A model generated the notes under the pieces. The model was not told the origin of the DNA, did not search any database, and saw only the letters and a list, made by a program, of their open reading frames with translations. This document shows positions 23,364 to 36,709 of a DNA stretch of 64,000 nucleotides, piece by piece. The DNA is from Prinsepia uniflora. Taxonomy: Eukaryota > Streptophyta > Magnoliopsida > Rosales > Rosaceae. Made by a program: the position numbers and the translations under genes. Where the stretch lies: assembly GCA_032719365.1 (NCBI GenBank), contig CM064872.1, positions 55,108,891 to 55,172,890 on the forward strand, given 5' to 3'. Position 1 is the first letter of the stretch; each line of letters starts with the position of its first letter.

Positions 23364-24813
23364 ATGACCTCCATGCTCACCCCTCAGCGAAAAGATAAGG
23401 ATGATTCTCCTAACCTTCCCGTCTCTCACCCACCGCCACGACTCCTTGTGTTTTTGGTGTAGGATTTGAGCCCCATTCAAGAGGTTTTTGTGAAATCTTA
23501 GAGTTCCAAGATGATAATGGTGAAGTTATCTATGGTCCCTATCTCATGAGTAATTCTTGTCATCGTTTAGCTCATATTTCTTACTAGAAGTGCTCTCCTT
23601 AGGACAAGGCGATAGCTTTCAACCTTCGCTTAAGAAACTTCCAAGCTCCCCCCATATATTAATGTAGGTCGTTTTTATTGGTGAACTTGGACCTTGCATG
23701 GAAGCATATCTTTCCTTCAATAGGTCATGCGCACCTTCCACGTCCTTGAAAATAATGAGTTCAAAAGATGCAATAGATGTACTTGGACGAGCTCTAGAGC
23801 AACGCCATATATCATTTGGTGAGCCTTTCCACTATTTCCATCACTCCTTAATCTTTTCTTTTGTGCTCGATGCTATGCTTTTCAAACAAGAATATAAACA
23901 CGTTCGATTTCCGAGTTGGAACCATGACGCCGACTCTCTTGAATATGGTTGTTCTGTTTGGGTTATCATCATCAAGGGATGTGGCTGACTTCACATTCAC
24001 CTTTCCATCCAACTCGAATAAAAATGGTGGTCCTTCGATCACTAGGCTTTCTCAAGATGTTCCCTCAGTGCTTATTCTTTCTGAATTTCTGTCCGTCTTC
24101 TGCCCATTTATTGCGAACGGGAAGGACAAGACTGAAAGTGAGTTTGAAAATCTTAAGCTCTTAAGTTCTTTACTTGGGGTCTGCTTACAAGAAGATCCAA
24201 TTCTACTCCTTATGGTTGGACTGGTTCATGTTTCTTAATACCATGAGAAGTCCAGCGCAGGAATGGGTCCTACTAGCTGAAGCGTTGGCATCTCGTTCAA
24301 ACATAGCCTTGGGGTTCCTTGTTCTGGTCCATGTGTATAGTGTTCTACGTTCCATAGTTATTCATCCCGCAAAATTGGTTTCTTTGTATGGTCCCCTTTG
24401 GATTGTTCAAGTGTGGATGAATTGGGTGTTCTATCAATTTCAGAGCTATACAATCGAATATCCTGATGATATAGTCTTAGCTCATTTTTTGATGCTCTTA
24501 CCTCCTCTCTATCTCTCTCTACTAGTTCTTCTTTTGTACGCTGTTTTCTCGCCCTCAAGATCATTGGGAGGATAGTATGATTAGGAAATTTTCATGGTTC
24601 CAAGAAGGAAGTTTTCTCTGTTTGTCAGCAGATCCAGTCCACAAGAGGATCCAAACCCGAGATTTCATGAGTTCAATCCTTGCTTGAGATCTTCTAAGAG
24701 GTGGTGGCAAGACCAATAGGTCATCTCATGGCTTTGACGTGTATCAGCCTAATTACTGTACTCGTCACCTTGGTTTCTACTGGGCCATCCCTACACTGCA
24801 TGTGCAAGGTGGG
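23364..24813 (+). pseudogene. Plant-mobile-domain (aminotransferase-like) pseudogene, 5' part
   Basis: The reading frame wanders between frames but keeps the order of a plant mobile domain protein (PMD, PF10536): MTSMLTPQRKDKDDSP at 23364; 'DDNGEVIYGPYLMSN' near 23510-23555; NTFDFRVGTMTPTLLNMVVL, whose MTPTLL is at 23924; ALASRSNIALGFLVLVHVYS and GPLWIVQVWMNWVF at about 24275-24425; and YQPNYCTRHLGFYWAIPT at about 24740-24795. The last two match the family's 'GPLWLLQLW' and 'Y.P..FARQFG..Q.IP' signatures (recalled). A frameshift lies between 24130 and 24174, and several stops precede 23870, so it is not functional. PMD proteins are plant-specific, occur as host genes (MAIN family) and inside transposons, and their biochemical role is poorly known. 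The gene is cut at about 24813 by retrotransposon H and resumes near 62499. Confidence 0.75.
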
Positions 24814-25066
24814 TATAAAGGCCCGGATCTCAAGAAAATGTAAAGTTGGGAAAAATTAGGTAAAAAAGATGATTTTTCCCAAATAAAATCAAATAGTTGA
24901 ATTTTTTATATCAATGTCTTTTGGAAATTTCAAGAAGACCGTTGTGAAGGTCTTGAATTCTTGCGTTCGTAGATAGGCGGCACGCCAAAATAAAAGGTTA
25001 GATAAATTCGTTACAAGTCTGAAAAGATTAAGGGCATTTTGGTAATTATAAACTAAAGGGTATTTT
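24814..25066 (+). repeat. Element H: 5' LTR, left segment
   Basis: TATAAAGGCCCGGATCTC corresponds to the TGTAACGACCCGTCTC start of the other LTRs (TG changed to TA). Downstream, 'GATGATTTTTCCC', 'TAGATAGGCGGCACG' and 'GGGCATTTTGGTAATT' follow the same order as in F and G. The LTR is cut at 25066 by element C and resumes at 59276. The exact start is uncertain because no target duplication could be paired. Confidence 0.6.
25062..25066. repeat. Target-site duplication of C (ATTTT), left copy
   Basis: ATTTT directly precedes C's terminus TGATAGGACCC; the identical copy at 59271-59275 directly follows GTCGTTACA. Confidence 0.88.
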
Positions 25067-25632
25067 TGATAGGACCCATCCCAATCCCCTTTGATTTTCG
25101 TGGGATGTGCTTGCACCCGTCTGACACCGCTTGTCAGACCACTGATAAAATCGTCACTCGCTCGGGATTAGCTAGAGTACGTCAGGATCGGTGGTGGCAT
25201 GTGAGGTCTCGATCTCTTCTACTGCCCGCATCCGCTATCAACCTGAAGGGTATTAAAACCATAAAAACTGTGAGTGGACAAAAATAAAAAGTTCAAAAAC
25301 ATCATTTATCAAAAGGACATTTATACCCTTCACGTAAAAGTATGCATGCATCGTAAAATAGTTATATCAATTATTTTCTCGAAAGCGAAACGTATTGCTT
25401 CCAAATCAAAACACAGTGAAAAATGCTTCTCAATCGAAGCCATCATCTCAATAGGGTCTCAGCCCAAAACCAAATCATACTGGGCCGCAGCCTAAAACCA
25501 AATAAAATAAAACCAGAATGAAGCCTCAGCCCAAATCATAGAACACATCCCATCCTCAATGTCAGTCACGATTCTAATCCTAGCACATGTGCGTATAGCT
25601 CAGGACCGCTCACAATCCTAGCATGTCGCCGT
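25067..25632 (-). repeat. Element C 3' LTR, piece 1
   Basis: Starts TGATAGGACCCATCCCAATC, the reverse of the family LTR end, and parallels 56476-57050 of C's 5' LTR through 'CAATCCTAGCATGTCGC'. It is cut by B after GCCGT. Confidence 0.88.
25628..25632. repeat. Target-site duplication of B (GCCGT), left copy
   Basis: GCCGT precedes TGACAGGACCC; the identical copy at 35234-35238 follows GGTTGTTACA. Confidence 0.9.
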
Positions 25633-28600
25633 TGACAGGACCCATCCCAATCCCCCCAGGATTAGTATGGGATGACCCTGCTCCCGTCTGACACGAAGTG
25701 TCAGACAAGGGATATTTCCGACCTTTGCCCTCTCGGGCTATCAGAGTACGCCAGGATCCGGAGGAGGTATGTGATATCTCGGTCTCTGCTACAGTCCACA
25801 TCTGATGTCAACCTGAAGGGCAGTCAAAACATTAAAAGTTGTGAGTGGACAAAATAAGACTTTATAAAAACATTTACATAAGAAGACAATTGTACCCTTC
25901 ACTAAAAAGCATGCATGCATTCGAAAACTTGATATCCAGAAAAACCATATGTGGGAACTAAGCCCAAAACCAAGGTTGAAAGAACCATCATGAAAACGAC
26001 CATACGGGCCACTGCCCAAATCCACAAGGGACTCGGCCCAAACCATAAGAAACCAACCATACGGGCCACTGCCCAAAACCTGTGTAAACACACATCATAT
26101 ATCATATCATATATCTCATAAAGCATACATCATATATACATATAATTCACACAACCAATCCTGTCACGGTTTCCAAAGCTACGCACGTGCTACCCGGGTC
26201 TCAATCCGAGTCTTCTCAAAGTCAAAGGTCAATGTCCGCAGACCACTGATCCTACTCGAGGTAATAGTAACCATAGCCTTCCTGAGAGTAAGGAACCCAA
26301 CTGGGGGGTGACTCCACTCAGTCGGTGCTCCGTGACTACTCCGGGGTCCACCCAGGCCAACGACCCTCCCGAAGGAGATAATAGAAGTAAAGTAAGGTAT
26401 ATGAATACATATATATACATAATACAAATATCCATGCACGGTTCCCCTGAACCATCATGATCCATATATATACATATAGGTAATATCCTCCATGTCTGGT
26501 TCCCATAAACCGACATGTACAATAATGACCTTTCCAGGGTTCATGCTGGTTCCCATAAACCGCCATGAACTTGGAAATCCATCTAGGGTCCCCGAGCCGA
26601 AATCATAACCATAAAGTAACTGGGTCTCCTGCCCGAACATATGACATCAACTGGGCACCGTGCCAGATATCTAAGGGTCAGTCACGACTCCGATCATAGT
26701 GATGCGTGCAACTATCCATCCAGGACCGCCCTCAATCCTAGTATGTCGCCGTGAACGAATCAACCGACGTGACCACCATAAGATCATGGTGCACTCATCA
26801 TAGATCACTATCCTGAACTGTCAGCACTCCGAAGTCGAGCCTCCCCAGGCTGCCCGACCACGAATCGTGCATCGTGATCTCTCCAGAAGGAAGACATCCC
26901 AATCCGGAGGCGAGCGTCGTATCATCGATCGTCGTGCACATAGTACCCGTCGCGACCACGATTTAGACCCGAAGGCCATCAATAGGGTCATATGCCCGAG
27001 ACAAAACCAAATGGGTCTCATACCCGAGTTTATCCTTTTGGAAATCCAAAACCTATTCATTTAGACCAAATAAGACATACAAACCCGTATCGGCACCATA
27101 TAGGGCCGAAACCTGGAGATACGTGCCGATACGTTACCATGCATCCAAATGCACTCATGGAATCACAAACAAGTATTTGAAACATATAATAAACATTTAT
27201 GCATGCACCAATTTAGAAAACAAAGTCCACTCACAGATCGTCCGAGCTGCCGCCTCGATTTGCGTGCCATACGGCTCTCCCGAGCCAATCACCGCCACTG
27301 GGACTCCTGAACCTGTCCAAATCGTAATAGAAGGTTACTAACTACTTAATTAACCTCCCACTAAAGCTCCGTAATTTTTTGGTATTTTTAACTATTTTTA
27401 AATCAACCCTAAACCTTCAGACACCTCGAAACCTATCGAAACGATGTCCGATTGACACGAGACCAGTCCCAAAATGTTCGTTACATCGAATTGAAGATTT
27501 CACGTGTTGAACACTTCCCCAAATTATGGATCACGCGCCGCTAGAAGGTCAAAAACACTGTTCATCGTCTTCAACCTCCAGCTTACTGTTCACGACACTG
27601 TTCATTCGTCTTCAACCTCGGGTTTCTCCAGTTTTCGGACCGATTTTAGGTCCATTTCATCCCATTTTAATCTTAATATCATCCTAATCCTATTTCCTGT
27701 CATTTATACGTTAAAACCGAAGGAAAAACACCGAAACCGTGCCCATTCAATCCGGCCATGGCGACCGGATTCTTCCCCCGCCGTTCACGGTTGTTCCAGG
27801 CCATCTAAGCCTTCGAAAACAATCCTAAAAGAACCCTAAGACCTCCAGGAACATTTCCCAATCCCTAAGTTTGATTAAAACACAATAAAAATCAATTTTC
27901 AGTTTTTGAATGAAAACTCACCCACGGGTTCTCTCTCCCCGCCGTGTCCTCCGCCGTGGCTGGCCGTGGCCTGCCATCCCCAGCCTCTTTCCACCACCTC
28001 ACGGTCATGTTCAACTCACACAAGCAAGGAATGGTGATGGTGTGTGTGTGGTTTGGGTTTGTGAAGGAAAAGGAAGAAAAATGAAGAAGAAGATGGGGTT
28101 GATGCCGTGGAAGAGAAGGGAGAAGAGGGAATGTGATCAGATGAGAGAGGAGAGGATTGATGGTGAGGATTGAAGGATTAATTTAGGATGGATGGCTAGG
28201 ATTAATTGTTAGAAAGTTTAATTATAAAATAATTAATATAATAGTATTTAATTATGTGAGATCCCCTTTTTAGGGGAAGTGACCAATAGGATGAGTGACA
28301 CTTGTCACTCATCCATGGGACCCACCAAAATATCTGCCCAATCAGATCTTGCCAACTCAGCCCCGTCTCGAAGTACGTGCATAGTGAAACCGAACTTCCG
28401 TGACCCATAACTCTCTCGTTCGAAGTTCGATTTCAGTGTGCCGCCTGCCTATGGATTCGTATCGTCCCGATCTACATAACAGTCCTCGGCCCTTCGCCAT
28501 CGGACCTCTCGGTCAAAAAGTCAACATTTGCCCATTTTTAACCAAAATTACTAAAATGCCCCTAAACTTCTGAACGTCATAACTTCTTCCTCGATCATCG

Positions 28601-28830
28601 GAATTGAACGTGCCACCTGTCTATGAACTCGTGACATCAAGAACTACGTCACGGTCATTGGTCAAAGTCCATTTAACCGCTCGAACGAAAAGTCAACGTT
28701 TTATCCACGCCCAAGGGCAAAACGGTCATTTTGCATCGTTCGTCCGATTTCGCCCTACTAATCAAGGATTAACCTCACTAATCGTGATTAGTCACTAATC
28801 TAATCCTGGAATTTGGGACGGGTCGTTACA
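25633..28830 (-). repeat. 3' LTR of element B
   Basis: Read on the minus strand it runs from TGTAACGACCCGTCCC (at 28830) to GGGTCCTGTCA (at 25633). It includes the palindrome at 28289-28314, a 'GGTTTATGGGAACC' minisatellite in reverse (about 26430-26580) and a CATGCATGCAT box near 25910. Confidence 0.92.
28289..28314. promoter_or_regulatory. Conserved LTR palindrome (B 3' LTR)
   Basis: GGATGAGTGACA-CT-TGTCACTCATCC: 12-bp arms around two bases. It recurs at a similar place in nine LTR copies of this window (see findings). Its role is unknown; it could be a dyad protein-binding site or an RNA hairpin. Confidence 0.7.
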
Positions 28831-28846
28831 AACCTTCCCCCCTTAA
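28831..28846 (-). other. Polypurine tract of B
   Basis: On the minus strand TTAAGGGGGGAAGGTT directly precedes the LTR start TGTAACG, after TTTCGAGGACGAAATTAA. A second copy of the same region lies at 28891-28932. Confidence 0.85.
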
Positions 28847-28932
28847 TTAATTTCGTCCTCGAAATTCCAACTGACCTAACTCTAACCGTTCTTCCCTCCT
28901 TAATTAGTTTCATTCTCGAAACTCCAACTATC
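28834..28932 (-). repeat. Duplicated PPT region of B
   Basis: CTTCCCCCCTTAATTAATTT... (28834-28875) recurs as CTTCCCTCCTTAATTAGTTT... (28891-28932), 57 bp apart, each about 42 bp and including TCTCGAAA/CCTCGAAA and CTCCAACT/TTCCAACT. The internal copy lacks an adjacent LTR. Confidence 0.85.
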
Positions 28933-31900
28933 CCGATTGCACATCCACCTCGTGGAAGTAATTCGATCTCGAAACTCGTGTACACTAGTACACCCACTAG
29001 CCAACATAAAACTCGTCTGCGACCAGACGTACACTAACACTCACGTCGTATCGACTATATTCGACCACGTCGAATGACAGTAGTCATACGTTCCGAATTG
29101 ACACTATTGTCAAATCTACCGAGTCGCTGACACAACCAACTAGACGGTTCCTTGCTCAATCACCAATCTATCCTGCTATCTGCTCCTACAGGAGTTACCA
29201 AATCTCACTAACCGATCCACGTTTACACCTTTGACAATCTGTCACCACATGACAGTCACCAGTCGAAAACTGACACTATACTTACCTGTGGTCACACTGA
29301 CCACCGACTCACTCAACTTGAGTATACGTATACCAACAAAACACTCGACCCGCGTGTAACTGGACCAATCAGAACTACTATGACCGAATGCACAGTATCC
29401 AATGTCCAGTCCACGATCTCAACTAATCCAATGGTATCGGAACTAAGCCGACTACCAATACGCTCACCAACGTACCACTGGTATAACCTATATACCGTCA
29501 CCAGACACCAAAAGTCTGCCTGGTATCGTACCTCGAACTACATACAAGGTACGTACATCCATTACCAACCAGACTACAGCAACAACAACAACGACGTCAA
29601 CACGACGACCTAGGTTGTAGGCAATCATGTTTCAACCATGGAGTCCATCTGCCCAATCCAGCATTAGACAAATCGAAACTCCAACCCATCATCTATTTCC
29701 AGATCCGAATCTGAATTCTCAATTTCGTAAGAAATCCCGAATCCAAACCCAGAAATCATATCCATATCCATGTCCAAGTTCGAATCCGAAATCATCATTC
29801 CGTAAGCTAGCATTAGGAATAACCATTCCGAACCCAAATCCATAAAAGGAATTCCACTGTCAAGCTCCAGAACCAAATCCTGAATCGTCACCCAGAATTC
29901 AATTCCAAAACCCAAATACAGAAATCCTCTTTCAAGTTCCAAAATCAAATCTGAATCGTCATCCAGAAATCAGATTCCAAAACCCGAATTCTCGTTCTCG
30001 TCTACCGAGACGCACCATATCCGAACCTATCGGATACCCGTTCAAACAATTTATACATTACCCTCGATTGACTTCATAGGGAAGCCAATCCCAACATCAA
30101 CACATCTAAGGCTGACCATAATCCTAACTCGTCGGAAAACTACTCACCTGAGTAATATACTATACGGGATTCACTTTGAAAAGAAGTTTAGTCCCAATAT
30201 CCTCAACTCAAACGTCCAGGTAAGAGTGATAAACTCTTCACCTATCTGGATCATCAAGATCACGATCCAGATCCATAATGATACCCAAAGTACTAAACCA
30301 ATTCCCACATCTTAAATACATCAGTCAACGACGAGACACGCCGAGACTGTGGGTTCTCACTGATTACCTCATATCAATCCTTGTCCTTCCACCTAGGAAA
30401 AACCAAGAATGATACAAGACTATGACATCAAAATTCATCTTACGTGAATGCAAACAAACCTCGCTGCATTCACCACATCACTTACCCAACATCGTCTGCC
30501 ACCAAGCAGAAAATGAGAAATCTCAGTCACCTAACTTCGATATACTCAACACCTGCTGATGACCCAAGACAAATCCCAGGTTCACCAACTAATACACGAT
30601 TGGTGTACTAGTGGTAACCAACAACATCTACATCATCAACATCATTTACCATCCTCTACCCCATATGCATCACTTGCCATGGCAGAACCTGAGAAGTCAC
30701 CCAAAATGACTTCGACATTACCCAATACCAATGCGGAAAGCCCACATTCAACTCATCACCTCAATCTCAACCTCTCGCGATTTCGAAGTTCCAACAAGAT
30801 TGGAAACAACATACCCGGACATCAACCACGTGTCCCCTAATCAATTTAACTCTATCTGAGATCCACTCTGGGACCACAGATACCGAACATATGCCCATCA
30901 CGACAGAGTCACATCCCAACTCGTAACTCACCGTCATCATAATCACAAGCACCAACGCTAGTACCAGCACACAAGCATCCACACTAGTATCAGCACGCTA
31001 ACACCAGCATCACCTGTCAGCATCAACACAAAGTGTGAGAATCAGACAACCTTAGATCTCCGCTCATACCGAGCGACGATCCCGTACCTCTACTCAAATA
31101 TGAGAAACTCTGCCTCCCTCATACCCAACAACTCTGGGTACAGTCACCTTGAAAACTCATACGAGAAAAGGAAACGTCCCCTGATCGTCCCCAATTCCCA
31201 ACAACCGTAACTACAACCACTCTCGGTAGTAGCCCCTAGCCACACACTCGTGCAGACCTAACTACCAGGCATCGCTATCGAGATTCGCATCCAACGGAAT
31301 TAACCACCCGTATTAACCACTCTGGATCCCACTCAGGGATTCCATCGACAAGTACCAACCCTGATAACTTGTCCAACCAATCACTAACCAGTCGTAACTC
31401 TACTCAACCAATGTCGTCTACCAGGTCACCCATGACCTTAGTTGCACCAACAATCCCTCACAACTAAGTAGTACGACAACCAACTAGGTCTAACCGCATA
31501 ATACAACCTCGACTACAGAGTGCAGTCCAACACTAAGCTGACATGACTAGACTGACTACCGAATCCAAATCCAAATAGTCGTCCAAGTCAAACCACTCGT
31601 CAACTCACATTTCCGAACCATACACCCAAGGTACGGTTCCATAATCATACCGAAAAGACGTCAATCCAATCCTACCGTCAATCCAACTAGGATTCCTCGA
31701 ACCCGATTACTAACTGCCAACTGCAGTAAATCCATTTAACGCAACCAAATCAGATCATCAGACGATCACAATTCTAAACCAGTCGTCGGAACCAATCCTA
31801 TGACATCATGAAGACGATCCCCAACTAACCGTCACACGATCACAACTCTCAAGTACGAATACGTTAATCCTTCCGTAGGGTCCCACACTGCCAACCTTGA

Positions 31901-32113
31901 CAGAACAATGGCAACCCCGGCATCAAGTGTCGAACCAAGACATTCTACGATACAGTCCTACTAACTATCGTACCAGCACCCCAACATCAGGTTGATAACG
32001 AACTGTAGCCCCTTGAGATATCACATCCTCGACCTGCGTACCACTCTGAGAGCTCCACGGTTACTCGAATAGAGACAACCTTGCTCTGATAAGCAATCCT
32101 ACGAGCAATCCTA
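28933..32113 (-). other. Internal region of B, non-coding
   Basis: About 3.2 kb. Its PBS-proximal part (about 31990-32050) matches in reverse the R1 start of A ('GTGGATGTGATGT...CATCAACCT'). 'GGGTTCTCACTGATTACCTC' near 30352 matches A's 'GAACCCAC' block in reverse. No Gag, protease, RT, RNase H or integrase signature was seen in six frames. Confidence 0.7.
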
Positions 32114-32126
32114 TGCTCTGATACCA
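32114..32126 (-). other. Primer-binding site of B
   Basis: TGCTCTGATACCA, i.e. TGGTATCAGAGCA on the minus strand, is a perfect 12-base match to the complement of the initiator-Met tRNA 3' end, three bases inside the 5' LTR. Confidence 0.9.
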
Positions 32127-32129
32127 CGT

Positions 32130-35100
32130 TGACAGGACCCATCCCAATCCCCCTGGGATTAGTGCGGGATGACCCTCCTCCCATTTGACACGAAGTGTCA
32201 GACAAGGGATATTTCCGACCTTTGCCCTCTCGGCTATCATAGTACGCCAGGATCCGGAGGAGGTATGTGATATCTCGGTCTCTGCTACAGTCCGCATCGT
32301 ATCCAACCTGAAAAGCATGCATGCATTCGAAAACCATTTGTCCAGAAAAACCATATGTGGGAACTAAGCCCAAAACCAAGGTTGAAAGAACCATCATGAA
32401 AACGACCATACGGGCCACTGCCGAAATCCACAATTGACTCGGCCCAAACCATAAGAAACCAACCATACGGGCCACTGCCCAAAACCTGTGTAAACACACA
32501 TCATATATCATATTATATATCTCATAAAGCTTAAATCACATATACATATAATTCACACAACCAATCCTGTCACGGTTTCCAAAGCTACGCGCGTGCTACC
32601 CGGGTCTCAATCCGAGTCTTCTCAAAGTCAAGGTCAATGTCCGCAGACCACTGATCCTACTCGAGGTAATAGTAACCATAGCCTTCCTGAGAGTAAGGAA
32701 CCCAACTGGGGGTGACTCCACTCAGTCGGTGCTCCGTGACTACTCCGGGGTCCACCCAGGCCAACGACCCTCCCCGGAGGAGATAATAGAAGTAAAGGAA
32801 GGTATATGAATACATATATATACATAATACGAATATCTATGCCTGGTTCCCCTGAATCGTCATGATCCATATATATACATATAGGTAATATCCTTCATGT
32901 CTGGTTCCCATAAACCGTCATGTACCATAATGACCTTTCCAGGGTTCATGTCGATTCCCATAAACCGCCACGAACTTGGAAATCCATCTAGGGTCCCCCG
33001 ACCCTGAAATCATAACTATAAAGTAACTGGGCCTCGTGCCCGAACATATGACATCAACGGGGCACCGTGTCCAATATCTAAGGGTCAGTCACAACTCCGA
33101 TCATAGTGATGCGTGCAACCATCCATCCAGGACCGCCCTCAATCCTGGTATGTCACCGTGAACAAATCAACCGACGTGACGACCACAAGATCATGGTGCA
33201 CTCATCACAGATCACTATCCTGAACCGTCAGCACTCCGAAGTCGAAGCTCCCCAGGCTGCCCGACCACGAATCGTGCATCGTGATCTCTCCGGAAGGAAG
33301 ACATCCCAATCTGGAGGCGAGCATCGTATCGTCGATCGTCGCGTCCACATAGCACCCGTCGCGACCACGATTTAGACCCGAAGGCCATCAATAGGGTCAT
33401 ATGCCCGAGACAAAACTAAATGGGTCTTATACCCGAGTTTATCCTTTTGGAAATCCAAAACCAATTCATTTAGACCAAATAAGACATACAAACCTGTATC
33501 GGCACCGTATAGGGCCGAAACCTCGAGATACGTGCCGATACGTAACCACGCATCCAAATGCACTCATGGAATCACAAACAAGTATTTGAAACATATAATA
33601 AACATTTATGCATGCACCAATTTAGAAAACAAAGTCCACTCACAGACCGTCCGAGCTCCCACCTCCATTTGCGTGCGTTACGACTCTCCCGAGCCAATCA
33701 CCTCCACCGGGACTGCCGAACCTGTCCAAATCGTAATAAAAGGTTACTAACTACTTAATTAACCTCCCAATAAAGCCCCGTAATTTTTTGGTATTTTTAA
33801 CTATTTTTAAACCGACCCTAAACCTTCGGACACCTCGAAACCTGGCGAAACGATGTCCGATTGACACGAGACCAGTCCCAAAATGTTCGTTACATCGAAT
33901 AGAAGATTTCACATGTTGAACACTTCCCCAAATTATGGCCCACGAGCCCCTAGAAGGTCGAAAACACTGTTCATCGCCTTCAACCTCCAGCTTACTGTTC
34001 ACGACACTGTTCATTCGTCTTCAACCTCGGTTTCTCTCCAGTTTTCGGACCGATTTTAGGTCCATTTCATCCCATTTTAATCCTAAGATCATCCTAATCC
34101 TATTTCCTATCATTTAGACATTAAAAACCGAAGGAAAAACACCAAAACCGTGCCCATTCAATCTGGCCATGGCGGCCGGATTCTTCCCCCCGCCGTTCAC
34201 GGCTGTTCCAGGACATCTAAGCCTTCGAAAACAATCGTAAAAGAACCCTAAGACCTCCAGGAACATTTCCCAATCCCTAGGTTTGATTAAAACACAATAA
34301 AAATCAATTTTCAGTTTTTGAATGAAAACTCACCCACGGGTTCTCTCTCCCCGCCGTGTCCTCCGCCGTGGCCCTGCCATCCCCCAGCCTCTTTCCACCA
34401 CCTCACGGTCATGTTCAACTCAAACAAGCAAGGAATGGTGATGGTGTGTGTGTGGTTCGGGTTTGTGAAGGAAAAGGAAGAAAAATGAAGAAGAAGATGG
34501 GGTTGATGGCGTGGACGAGAAGGGAGAAGAGGGAATGTGATCAGATGAGAGAGGAGAAGATTGATGGTGAGGATTGAAGGATTAATTTAGGATGGATGGC
34601 TAGGATTAATTGTTAGAATGTTTAATTATAAAATAATTAATATAATAGTATTTAATTATGTGAGATCCCCTTTTTAAGGGAAGTGACCAATAGGATGAGT
34701 GGCACTTGTCACTCATCCATGGGACCCACCAAAATATTTGCCCAATCAGATCTTGCCAACTCAGCCCCGTCTCGAAGTACGTGTATAGTGAAACTGAACT
34801 TCCGTGACCCATAACTCTCCCGTTCGAAGTCCGATTTCAGTGTGCCGCCAGCCTATGGATTCGTATCGTCCCGATCTACGTAACAGTCCTCGGCCCTCGC
34901 CATTGGACCTCTCGTTCAAAAAGTCAACATTTCCCCTTTTTAACCAAAATTGCTAAAATGCCCCTAAACTTCTGAACGTCATAACTTCTTCCTCGATCAT
35001 CGGAATTGAACGTGCCACCTGTCTATGAACTCGTGACGTCAAGAACTACGTCACGGTCATTGGTCAAAGTCCATTTGACCGCTCGAACGAAAAGTCAACA

Positions 35101-35233
35101 TTTTGCCCACATCCAAAGGGCAAAACGGTCATTTTGCATCGTTCGTCCGATTTCGCCCTACTAATCACGGATTAACCTCACTAATCGTGATTAGTCACTA
35201 ATATAATCCTAGAATTTGGGACTGGTTGTTACA
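32130..35233 (-). repeat. 5' LTR of element B
   Basis: Starts (minus strand) at 35233 with TGTAACAACCAGTCCC and ends GGGTCCTGTCA at 32130. It carries the palindrome at 34693-34718 and a TGACGTCA site at 35034-35041. Confidence 0.92.
34693..34718. promoter_or_regulatory. Conserved LTR palindrome (B 5' LTR)
   Basis: GGATGAGTGGCACTTGTCACTCATCC, one mismatch from a perfect dyad; same position within the LTR as 28289-28314. Confidence 0.65.
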
Positions 35234-35238
35234 GCCGT
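35234..35238. repeat. Target-site duplication of B (GCCGT), right copy
   Basis: Identical to 25628-25632. Confidence 0.9.
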
Positions 35239-36365
35239 GAACACATCGCTCGCCACGACCGTCTCTAGATCATCGCGAACACATCGCCGGTTGATCTCAG
35301 AAGACAACATCAGCACTCCGAAGTCGAGCCTCCCTCGATCATTGCTTCCCGCGGCTGCTCGACAACAGACAATGCATCGTGACCTCTCCGGAAAGAACAC
35401 ATCCGCAATCTGGAGGCGCGCATCATATCATCCGGGACTCACCCGAATGCCATCATCCATAGGGCCTCAAGCACGGAACATCACCAAATGAGTCATAACC
35501 CGAAGTATCACCATATGGATCACAACCAGAAAACCAATGTCGAACGACACTTCATATCCCCGGATTCCTCGAATCCTATAAAATCCATAACTAGGTCTCA
35601 TGCCCGAAATATCTTTCGTAAAACTCATAACTTGGTCAGAGCCTGACTTATCTCCCGTTTGACTATACTCTAAGTCAAACCTTAAATCCACTGGGTCAGA
35701 TGCCCGAAAGATATTTCCTAATCTAAAAGCCATTTCTCATTTCCAAAGCACTTTCAAATCATTCCTGACTTCATTCCTGATATTTCCAAAGCACTTTCAA
35801 ATCATTTCTCACTTCCTCAGGTTCACGCCTTTCTATGAAACCTTCTAAATTACATAAAACACAAGCACGTAGTACACTCAGTCGAAGCCCAAACATCATA
35901 TAAAAAAGAAATCATGAACTACGTGCAATAATGCATTTTCCTCCGAAAATGCCAAACAATTCATATTGAAATCACATGCACTCATGGCGTCTAAAAACAT
36001 GTTCATAAACACATAGTAAGCATTTATACATGCATCATATTTATAAAACGAAGTCTACTCACAGTCTGTCTATGTTGCGCCTTGATACGAGTGCCATAAG
36101 CCTCTCCGGGCTAATCCGACCTCTCCAGGTCATCCAGACCTGTCCAAAACATACTCAAAGGTTACTACCAACCTAGACAAGTCCTAACCAAGAACCCGTA
36201 AAATTTCCAGAAAAGTCAACGTGTCCCGAAGACGCTTCCCGATGCTTTAAACCTCAATTTAACGAACCTAACGATCTTCGATCGACTCGAAATCACCGCC
36301 ATTGGATTCATATCATCGAAACCTTTATAATGATCCTAGCCCCACCTCGAAATATATGCCCATAT
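35239..36365 (-). repeat. Element C 3' LTR, piece 2
   Basis: Continues C after B ('CACATCGC...TCGAGCCTCCCTCG') and parallels 57050-58218 of the 5' LTR. It ends at ATGCCCATAT, where D is inserted; the uninterrupted sister LTR reads GCCCATACGCCCC at 58211-58223. Confidence 0.85.
36361..36365. repeat. Target-site duplication of D, left copy (CATAT)
   Basis: The sister LTR has CATAC at 58214-58218. CATAT here and CATTC at 51562-51566 each differ from it by one base, consistent with an aged CATAC duplication. Confidence 0.7.
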
Positions 36366-36709
36366 TGTTACGACCCGCCTTGAATTTCGGGCTTAGATTA
36401 GTGATTAATTTGGGGATTAGAGTGAGTAAACGTGAATTAGTCAAGAATCGCGGACGGATGGTGTGAAATGACAATTTTGTTTCTAGGAATGGGCGAAAAT
36501 TTGATATGTAAACCAAGTAGTCAAATGGACTTTGTCTGATGACCGTAATATAGATCCGAACGTTACGAGTCCATAGACGGGTGGCACGTCGAAATCGGAC
36601 GTTCGACGGTAAAGTTATGGATCTAGAACGGAAAAGAGCACTATTGCATGTAAACCGAAGAAAATCGACACGTGGCATGATTTCATTGGGGAAGGTTCTA
36701 GAAGGGCCC

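Larger units (their letters stand above)
25633..35233 (-). mobile_element. Element B: complete minus-strand non-autonomous LTR element
   Basis: A 9601-bp element with perfect GCCGT duplications: 3' LTR 25633-28830 (3198 bp), PPT 28831-28846, internal region 28831-32129 (3299 bp), PBS 32114-32126 and 5' LTR 32130-35233 (3104 bp). The LTRs are nearly as long as the internal region, and no frame in the internal region shows retroviral protein motifs (longest 94 codons). The two LTRs share the same arrangement over their whole length with small substitutions and indels. It lies in C's 3' LTR. Confidence 0.92.

Noticed and set aside
25067..35233. 25067-35233 read as a single element with LTRs at both ends
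   Set aside because: The TSD GCCGT pairs 25628 with 35234, and ATTTT pairs 25062 with 59271, so two elements (B inside C) are needed.
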